9,882 nt of DNA, taken from assembly GCA_020200675.1 (NCBI GenBank), contig JAIVIG010000369.1:1-9882 (forward strand), read 5' to 3'. This DNA is from Actinomycetota bacterium. GTDB lineage: Bacteria > Actinomycetota > Rubrobacteria > Rubrobacterales > Rubrobacteraceae. Below the pieces are notes generated by a model that was not told the DNA's origin, ran no database searches, and saw nothing but the letters and a program-made list of their open reading frames with translations. The position numbers were made by a program, and so were the translations under genes. Positions 5,380 through 9,882 of this stretch are shown piece after piece; positions within the stretch are counted from its first letter, which is position 1; each line of letters opens with the position of its first letter.

Positions 5380-5394
5380 TGAAAAATTTTTTCA
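5380..5394. promoter_or_regulatory. Zur-type 7-1-7 operator, copy B (zur promoter)
   Basis: TGAAAAA-T-TTTTTCA is a perfect 7-1-7 palindrome, differing from copy A only at the centre base and likewise preceded by AAT. On the minus strand it lies at about +4 to +18 of the predicted zur transcript, where a bound repressor would block initiation or early elongation. This is the expected layout for an autoregulated Fur-family gene. Confidence 0.75.
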
Positions 5395-5403
5395 TCTACA
5401 GCC

Positions 5404-5432
5404 AGGGTAACAACGGCGACGGGCGCCGTCAA
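5404..5432 (-). promoter_or_regulatory. zur operon promoter
   Basis: Minus-strand TTGACG (5432-5427; five of six -35 consensus bases) and TACCCT (5409-5404; TANNNT) are separated by 17 bases. The start point should be the A at about 5397, three bases before operator copy B, giving a 36-base leader to the CTG at 5361 with the GGGAGG site inside it. It lies in the 108-base gap between zur and lgt. Confidence 0.6.
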
Positions 5433-5442
5433 GGATTTGGGT

Positions 5443-6288
5443 TCAGCTATCCGCGGGGCGTTTGCGGTCGCGCCCGGTACTGGCGTGGCGGAGGAAGAGG
5501 ATGAGGGCGAAGGTCAGGGCGAGGACCGAGGCGACGAAGAGGTTGCCGCGGAAGTCGCCGATGAGGAAGGCCGGGTCTACGCGGAGCGTTTCGACGAAGA
5601 AGCGGCCGACGGAGTACAGGCACACGTAGAGCAGGAGGATATCGCCGTTTTTGAGGCTGTTAGCGAAGCGACGCGCCACGAAGAGGAGTACGAGGCAGAC
5701 GAGGACGTCCCAGATCGACTCGTAGAGGAACGTCGGGTGGAAGGAGGCGGCGTCGTCGAACTGCGGAGGCCGGTTCTCGGGGGCGATCTCTATAGCCCAG
5801 GGCAGATCCGAGGGTCGGCCGAAGAGCTCCTGGTTGAAGTAGTTGCCGAATCGACCGATAGCCTGGGCGAGGACGAGGCCGGGGGCGACGGCGTCGGCGA
5901 AGGCCAGGGCGCTAATGCCGCGGAGGCGCGCGAAGATGAGGAGGCCGAGGAAGCCGCCGATCACGGCGCCGTAGATCCCCAGCCCCCCGTTCCAGACCTC
6001 GAAGACACCGGGAAAGAAAGAGTGGGGGTTGCCGTCGTAGAGGTCGTAGTCGGTGATGACGTGGTAGGCCCTCGCCCCGACAAAGCCGAGCGGCACGACG
6101 AAGAACAGGGCGTCGAGGGCCATGGCGCCGTCGTAGCCCCTGCGGTTCAGTTCGCGGACGGCCAGCCAGGTCGCGGCCGCGATCCCGAGGGCGATGAACA
6201 ACCCGTACCAGCGCAGGGAGAAGGGCCCGACCTCGAAGATCACCGGCGACGGCGGGCTCGGGAGCGTGAGTGCGAGCGCGTACGACAA
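5443..6288 (-). CDS. lgt: prolipoprotein diacylglyceryl transferase
   Basis: Transfers diacylglycerol from phosphatidylglycerol to the lipobox cysteine of prolipoproteins, the first step of lipoprotein maturation, in the cytoplasmic membrane. It has 281 residues, normal for the family. Signatures: LRWYGLFIALG (25-35), GGLGIYGAVIGG (101-112), the Lgt signature GRFGNYFNQELFG (145-157, with R146, N149 and E154), HPTFLYES (184-191) and GRFFVETLR (228-236). The histidine of the E. coli GG-x-x-x-HGG motif is Tyr106 here; I believe an aromatic at this site is common in actinobacterial Lgt. Seven membrane segments are likely. TTG 6288 is well supported by AGGAG (6298-6294) five bases away. It starts 22 bases after the mrdA stop and is last in the sortase-PBP2 operon. 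A 5-bp hairpin follows it without a U-tract. Confidence 0.95.
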   Translation of the reverse strand: MSYALALTLPSPPSPVIFEVGPFSLRWYGLFIALGIAAATWLAVRELNRRGYDGAMALDALFFVVPLGFVGARAYHVITDYDLYDGNPHSFFPGVFEVWNGGLGIYGAVIGGFLGLLIFARLRGISALAFADAVAPGLVLAQAIGRFGNYFNQELFGRPSDLPWAIEIAPENRPPQFDDAASFHPTFLYESIWDVLVCLVLLFVARRFANSLKNGDILLLYVCLYSVGRFFVETLRVDPAFLIGDFRGNLFVASVLALTFALILFLRHASTGRDRKRPADS

Positions 6289-6293
6289 AGGGA

Positions 6294-6298
6294 CTCCT
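6294..6298 (-). promoter_or_regulatory. ribosome site fixing the TTG start of lgt
   Basis: AGGAG on the minus strand, five bases before TTG 6288. No ATG or GTG lies nearby in frame, so this site decides the rare start codon. Confidence 0.65.
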
Positions 6299-6310
6299 AG
6301 GCTCTCTAGA

Positions 6311-8458
6311 TCAACCGGCGGGCACGCCGCTGGGAGCAGACGTGGTCGCGGAGCCTCCTCCGGCTGGTCCCTCGCCGCGGTTTGCGCGCGACACCTCGGC
6401 GGCGTAATCTTCCGAAGGCCTGTTGCTCGAGCCGCCAGGGTCGTGGTAAGACTCGAGTATGGCCCGCGCGGCGGGGGCCGCCGTCACCTCGCTGCCCGTC
6501 TGGAACGCGCCGCCGCCCTCGATCATCACGAGGACCACCAGGGGATCGTCCTGGTTCTCGGCCCAGCCGACGAAGTAGTTCACCGGGTCTCTGTGCTCTC
6601 CCATCTCGCCGGTTCCCGTCTTGCCGACTATGGGCAGGGTCATACCCCTGAAAGCATTCTCGGCGGTCCCACCGCTGCCGGTGACCTTCCTGAAGCCGTC
6701 GATCGTCGTGTTCAGCGTCCCTTGCGAGACGCCGAGCGAGCCCGCTGGTTCCGGGGTCAGGTCCTGCGCCAGCTCCCCGTTCTGTTCGCGGAGATCCTGG
6801 GCCACGTGCGGCGTTTCCAGGGTACCGCCGTTGGCTATGGCCGCGAAGCCCCGGACGAGTTGCAGCGGGGTGATCAGAAGGTCGCCCTGCCCGATGGAGA
6901 GGTTGACCCACCGGCCGACGGTCCAGAGCTGGTCGTCGGGGGTCGCTCCGGTCGCCTCCTGCCACTCACGAGTGGGAACCTGTCCGGCGCTCTCTCCGGG
7001 GAGGTCCACGCCCGACTGCGCGCCGAAACCGAACTGCTGGAGCCACTTCGGAAACAGGTCCTCATCGTCCGTGCCGTTCCACATCCAGTCGACTACCTGG
7101 TAGAAGAACTTGTCGTTCGAGTCCCCCAGAGCCTGGGCGTAGTTCTGGGTGCCGTGCGGCCCCAACGCCCAGTACTTAGGGCTGTTCTCGCGCCAGCTCT
7201 GCCAGCATCCCCACGACGAGCCGGTCGGGCGCCAGCAGTCGCCGTTGTCGGTGACGGTCGTTCCGGGGCCGATGGTCCCCTCTTCGAGGCCCGCCATCCC
7301 GGTGAAGGGCTTGAACGCCGAGGCGCCGGGGTAAGCGCCCTGGACGGCGCGGTTCGTGAACGGGGCGTGCGCCTCCTCGGAGTTCAGGTACTCGAACTGC
7401 CGGATCTCCTCGGAGCCGCTAATACCGTCCACGAAGATCTGCGGGTCGAAGGTCGGTCGGCTGGCCATGGCCCGGATCTCGCCGTTGCTCGGGTCTATGG
7501 CGATGACCGCCCCGCCCGTCCCCTCGGTGCCGTTGACGCGGGTCCGATCGAGCGCTGCATCGAGCTCCTTCTCCGCCGTCTCTTGCAGGTCCATGTCCAC
7601 CGTGAGCCTGACGTCCTTCCCCGGCTCGGGGTCGGTGATGCGGGCCGGTCGCCCGTGCTCGGGGATCTCCTCGGGGCTCCCGTCGTAGCGCCGCCCGTCG
7701 GCCGAGCGGACCGCCACCTGCCTCCCCAGGGCGTCCACGTTGTACTCCTTCTTGCCCGGCTCCCCACGCAGAACCTCCTCGTACGCAAGCTCCACGCCGC
7801 CCTTGCCGACCACGGAGTCGTTCGCCATCCCCTCGAAGGTGCCCCCTTCGAGCTCCTCCTCCGAGATGGCCCCGGTGTAGCCGAGGACGTGAGAGGCCAG
7901 CTCGCTGTTCGGATAGTTGCGGATGTAGTCGTCGTTGACGACGAGGCCGTCGTACCGCTCCGTCCGCTCGCTGACGTACATCACGTCCTCGCGGCTCGCG
8001 TTCTCCTTGAGGAGCATCGGACTGTACTGGTTCCCCATCTCCTCGGCGGCGTCGTAGCGCGCGAGCACCGCCTCCTTGTCGGCGTCCAGGAGGTCGGCGA
8101 GCTCCTCGACCTTCTCGCGGGGGATGGCGTTCGGGATGATCGTCACGCTCAGGCCGGGCATGTTGTTCGCCAGAACCTCGCCGTCCCGGTCGTAGATCAC
8201 GCCGCGCTGCGCCGGTATCTTGACCGAGCGGGTCTGGGTGTTCTGGGCGGTGGCCTCGTTCTCTTCCCCAGTCAGGACCTGCAGGTACCACAACTGGAAG
8301 GCGAGGACCACGAAGAAGACCGCGACGAGCACCGCGAGCCCCACGACCCGCACCTGCATCCTGGCGCGGGAGATCGTGGGCTCCGTCTCCCTTTTCTTCC
8401 CGTCCTTCTTCTTACCCGGTCGCTCTACGCGCCCGATCTTCGCCGGAGTCCGAAGCAT
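6311..8458 (-). CDS. mrdA: penicillin-binding protein 2 (class B transpeptidase)
   Basis: Class B PBP that cross-links peptidoglycan, probably for cell elongation with a RodA partner not seen here. From ATG 8458 it has 715 residues: a basic cytoplasmic tail (1-36), one membrane anchor (37-58), the dimer/linker region starting RSVKIPAQRGVIYDRDGEVLA (77-97), then the transpeptidase domain from about 285. Catalytic motifs: SAFK (S380-K383; usually STFK), SND (447-449, the SxN motif with Asp) and KTGTG (613-617). A cysteine pair (C408, C418) lies between the first two motifs. The last 40 residues are Gly/Ser/Pro-rich. The start is uncertain: ATG 8458 has GGGGGTGA upstream, while GTG 8470 and ATG 8500 are also in frame. 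The gene follows the sortase closely and precedes lgt by 22 bases. Confidence 0.92.
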   Translation of the reverse strand: MLRTPAKIGRVERPGKKKDGKKRETEPTISRARMQVRVVGLAVLVAVFFVVLAFQLWYLQVLTGEENEATAQNTQTRSVKIPAQRGVIYDRDGEVLANNMPGLSVTIIPNAIPREKVEELADLLDADKEAVLARYDAAEEMGNQYSPMLLKENASREDVMYVSERTERYDGLVVNDDYIRNYPNSELASHVLGYTGAISEEELEGGTFEGMANDSVVGKGGVELAYEEVLRGEPGKKEYNVDALGRQVAVRSADGRRYDGSPEEIPEHGRPARITDPEPGKDVRLTVDMDLQETAEKELDAALDRTRVNGTEGTGGAVIAIDPSNGEIRAMASRPTFDPQIFVDGISGSEEIRQFEYLNSEEAHAPFTNRAVQGAYPGASAFKPFTGMAGLEEGTIGPGTTVTDNGDCWRPTGSSWGCWQSWRENSPKYWALGPHGTQNYAQALGDSNDKFFYQVVDWMWNGTDDEDLFPKWLQQFGFGAQSGVDLPGESAGQVPTREWQEATGATPDDQLWTVGRWVNLSIGQGDLLITPLQLVRGFAAIANGGTLETPHVAQDLREQNGELAQDLTPEPAGSLGVSQGTLNTTIDGFRKVTGSGGTAENAFRGMTLPIVGKTGTGEMGEHRDPVNYFVGWAENQDDPLVVLVMIEGGGAFQTGSEVTAAPAARAILESYHDPGGSSNRPSEDYAAEVSRANRGEGPAGGGSATTSAPSGVPAG

Positions 8459-8505
8459 CGTTTCAGTCACCCCCCGGGAACGTTCTGGTATCCCTATCAT
8501 ACCTG

Positions 8506-9117
8506 CTAAGCCGCCTTCTCGGCCTGCACGACCAGGCGCTCGGAGTAGTCGGGAAGCGTACACGTCTGGAGCGTGAGTACGTCCTTTCCCCCGACCGGCT
8601 CCGTGACGGTGAGGTCGGTGGGGCTGGTGACGCGTTTCTCGAAGACCGTGTAGACATACCTCCCGCCGTCGGCGTCGAGGAGTGTGATCTCGTCGCCCTC
8701 CTCCAGCACGTCGAGGTCGTAGAAGGCGAGGAAGCTCGCGGTGTTCGGGTAGCCGAGCCGGTGGCCCGCGATGTAGACGTTGGCCCCCGGTTCCCACGGA
8801 AAGCCGGTGTCCTCGAGGTGGATGGCGGCGTAATCCCTGAGCTTCTCTTCGTCGTTGCCCGCAGCGTCCGGTACCAATGCGTCAAAGATCTCCATTTTCG
8901 GGACGGTGAGCACGAGCGTCGTGTCCTCGGGTCCCCTCACCTGTCCGGGGGCCTGCGTGTTCTCCTCTTCCAGGACGGGCACGTTGAAGTCCTGCGACTC
9001 CTCGGAAGGCAAGTCCTCGCGCGTCCCGGGATTGACGAAGAACGTGACGATCAGGGTCGCTCCCGCCCCGATCAACGCCAGGCTCACCAGGCCCAGGATT
9101 ACGTCCTTGATGCGCAA
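8506..9117 (-). CDS. class E-type sortase
   Basis: A membrane-anchored cysteine transpeptidase that joins sorting-signal proteins to the cell wall. It has 203 residues: an N-terminal signal anchor (6-28), a linker rich in Glu and Pro (30-64), then the sortase barrel (66-203). The catalytic triad is visible as H119 in YIAGHRLGYP (115-124), C186 in LTLQTC (181-186) and R194 in YSERLVV (191-197). The short HR-x-GYPNTASF stretch and the TL-TC motif suit the class E/F sortases of Actinomycetota, where class E often recognises LAXTG-type signals; that specificity is not shown here. TTG 9117 is the start, with GGGAGGGA immediately upstream (about five bases from GGAGG). It is the first gene of the sortase-mrdA-lgt operon. 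Confidence 0.9.
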   Translation of the reverse strand: MRIKDVILGLVSLALIGAGATLIVTFFVNPGTREDLPSEESQDFNVPVLEEENTQAPGQVRGPEDTTLVLTVPKMEIFDALVPDAAGNDEEKLRDYAAIHLEDTGFPWEPGANVYIAGHRLGYPNTASFLAFYDLDVLEEGDEITLLDADGGRYVYTVFEKRVTSPTDLTVTEPVGGKDVLTLQTCTLPDYSERLVVQAEKAA

Positions 9118-9176
9118 TCGTCCCTCCCAACAAACACCCTCCCCACGTCACAAGGATCCTGCTCCGACCGCAACAC

Positions 9177-9182
9177 ATTGTA
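9177..9182 (-). promoter_or_regulatory. -10 box of the sortase-mrdA-lgt operon
   Basis: TACAAT on the minus strand matches five of six -10 consensus bases and TANNNT. It lies just after the terminator of the upstream operon, about 60 bases before the sortase TTG. No good -35 is seen. The predicted start is near 9170. Confidence 0.45.
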
Positions 9183-9186
9183 TCCG

Positions 9187-9212
9187 AAAAACCGCCGACT
9201 ACTAGGCCGGCG
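9187..9212 (-). terminator. Rho-independent terminator
   Basis: Read on the minus strand: CGCCGGC (9212-9206), loop CTAGTA, GTCGGCG (9199-9193), one G, then TTTTT (9191-9187). This is a 7-bp stem with one G-U pair and a five-U tail, ten bases after the stop of the anchored-protein gene. It ends that transcript and insulates the sortase operon. Confidence 0.7.
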
Positions 9213-9222
9213 CCCCCGAATG

Positions 9223-9771
9223 CTACTCCTCGATCACGAAGAGCTTGCGGACCGCCACGGCGTCCTCTTCGCCGGTTGCACCGGGGCCGTAGACCTCGAC
9301 GGTGTAATTGCCGGGCGGCACGGGCTCGCCGGACGTAGTCGCGAGGGCGAACTTCATTATGCCCGTCGCTCCGTTCTCGCCCGTGCTCAACTGGTCCTCT
9401 TGTTCGTCGAGAACCTCGATGCCAGCCTCGCGATCGAAGAGGAGGGAGAACGCGGACCTCGACTCCGCCCTCTCGACCCGCGCCTCCAGGCCCTCCACGC
9501 CCGGCAGCTCCTCGACGCTCAGGTAGACGAAGATGGTCTCGGGCGGCTCCTCGAAGTGAGCCGTGTCCGGCGGCGGGTAGAGGCTATCCTCCGAGCTCAC
9601 GACGACGTCTCGAATCCCGGGGGCGGAGATGTTCTCTCCCGGCAGGAAGTTCTCCGCCCTCAGAAATGCCTCCACGCCCAGAGCCAGCGCCACCAGGACC
9701 ACGGCCACGAGCACGTACAAAGGCCAGCGCCTGTCCGCGCCCTTGGTGGTCGTGTTCGGGAGCACGCTCAC
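9223..9771 (-). CDS. membrane-anchored extracytoplasmic protein, unknown function
   Basis: A 182-residue protein with a short basic cytoplasmic start (GADRRWP), one membrane anchor (17-36: PLYVLVAVVLVALALGVEAF) and an outside domain of about 145 residues. The outside part is acidic and beta-rich; TIFVYLSVEELPG (79-91), SAFSLLFDREAGIEVLDEQ (105-123), ATGIMKFALATTSG (134-147) and PPGNYTVEVYGPG (151-163) look like strands of an immunoglobulin-like or surface domain. The last phrase is typical of such folds. No cysteines, lipobox or sorting signal are present, so it is probably held by the uncleaved anchor. GTG 9771 overlaps the upstream stop as GTGA, indicating translational coupling; it is the only canonical start near the frame's beginning. 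I do not recognise the family. Confidence 0.7.
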   Translation of the reverse strand: MSVLPNTTTKGADRRWPLYVLVAVVLVALALGVEAFLRAENFLPGENISAPGIRDVVVSSEDSLYPPPDTAHFEEPPETIFVYLSVEELPGVEGLEARVERAESRSAFSLLFDREAGIEVLDEQEDQLSTGENGATGIMKFALATTSGEPVPPGNYTVEVYGPGATGEEDAVAVRKLFVIEE

Positions 9772-9882
9772 CGCTCGTCCCGTACTGCGGCATCCTCCGC
9801 GGAGGCCTTATCCTCTAGCGCGCCGGGCCGCTTTCGGCGGGATCGCTTCCAGAGAAGGAGTGTGGCGGCGTTGTGTAGGACG
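9768..9882 (-). CDS. C-terminal end of a probable membrane protein (partial)
   Basis: An open frame runs in from the right edge for 37 codons and ends with TGA at 9770-9768. It reads VLHNAATLLLWKRSRRKRPG and continues with an acidic/basic tail ending VRDER. The pattern of a hydrophobic stretch followed by WKRSRRKR suggests the end of a last membrane helix and a cytoplasmic tail. Its stop overlaps the next gene's GTG by four bases (GTGA), which is the main reason to accept it as a gene. The family cannot be named from this piece. Confidence 0.6.
   Translation of the reverse strand, partial: VLHNAATLLLWKRSRRKRPGALEDKASAEDAAVRDER

Noticed and set aside
5418..5430. GACGG-GCG-CCGTC hairpin after lgt as its terminator
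   Set aside because: It has no U-tract, the stem is only 5 bp, and it overlaps the -35 of the zur promoter, whose bases explain part of it.
6194..8509. A 771-codon open frame on the plus strand opposite mrdA and lgt, plus other long antisense frames
   Set aside because: They mirror high-GC third-position bias. Their translations are Arg/Gly/Val-rich with no domain, while the opposite strand encodes clear PBP2 and Lgt motifs.
9584..9793. A 69-codon minus-strand frame with GGAGG before its ATG at 9793
   Set aside because: It overlaps both the partial membrane-protein end and the anchored-protein gene in a third frame and has Gly/Arg-rich shadow composition.
1..9882. CRISPR arrays, tRNA or rRNA genes, insertion sequences, attachment sites or defence cassettes
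   Set aside because: No repeated spacers, cloverleaf-like segments, transposase motifs or terminal inverted repeats were seen by eye; the region looks like ordinary chromosome.

Overview
The window is GC-rich bacterial DNA, densely coded, with no gene-free stretch over about 110 bases. A class E-type sortase, a ClgR-like XRE regulator, frequent GTG/TTG starts, TANNNT -10 boxes placed for leaderless transcripts and an actinobacterial-looking Zur operator point to a high-GC Actinomycetota, possibly a deep branch such as Rubrobacter. The genus is inferred from general resemblance only.

Layout. (1) 1-741, plus strand: CPBP-type intramembrane protease, whose true start may lie off the left edge. 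(2) 764-2467, minus strand: a probable DNA-repair operon of endonuclease IV (nfo), a small XRE regulator and a P-loop polynucleotide-kinase-like protein. The kinase reading frame is cut by an in-frame TAG 26 codons before its natural end. A 22-nt hairpin separates it from the convergent protease gene. (3) 2468-2555: compact divergent promoter region between nfo and the next pair. (4) 2556-3746, plus strand: an uncharacterised 153-aa protein with a beta-barrel-like domain, then a rhomboid protease. (5) 3824-5432, minus strand: a metal-homeostasis operon with a Fur-family regulator (probably Zur), a ZIP-family transporter lacking its first three membrane segments, and a CopD-domain membrane protein. 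Two perfect 7-1-7 palindromes (TGAAAAA-N-TTTTTCA) stand out from the GC-rich background. One lies just downstream of the predicted zur start point and the other covers the first codons of the ZIP gene. (6) 5443-9117, minus strand: an envelope operon of class E-type sortase, penicillin-binding protein 2 (mrdA) and prolipoprotein diacylglyceryl transferase (lgt), with its own -10 box. (7) 9187-9882, minus strand: the end of another operon, made of the C-terminus of a membrane protein, a single-pass anchored extracytoplasmic protein joined to it by a GTGA overlap, and a Rho-independent terminator that insulates the sortase operon.

How the parts work together. The minus-strand right half is devoted to the cell surface: lipid modification of lipoproteins, peptidoglycan transpeptidation and covalent protein anchoring. 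The middle is a zinc-responsive unit that looks autoregulated, and its two downstream membrane genes both appear to have lost or replaced their N-terminal halves. The left half pairs AP-site cleavage with a putative 5'-end kinase. The most notable signals are the paired Zur-type operators fused to a shortened transporter gene, and the single nonsense codon in the kinase gene. TAG ends nine of the fourteen reading frames here, so recoding of TAG is unlikely.
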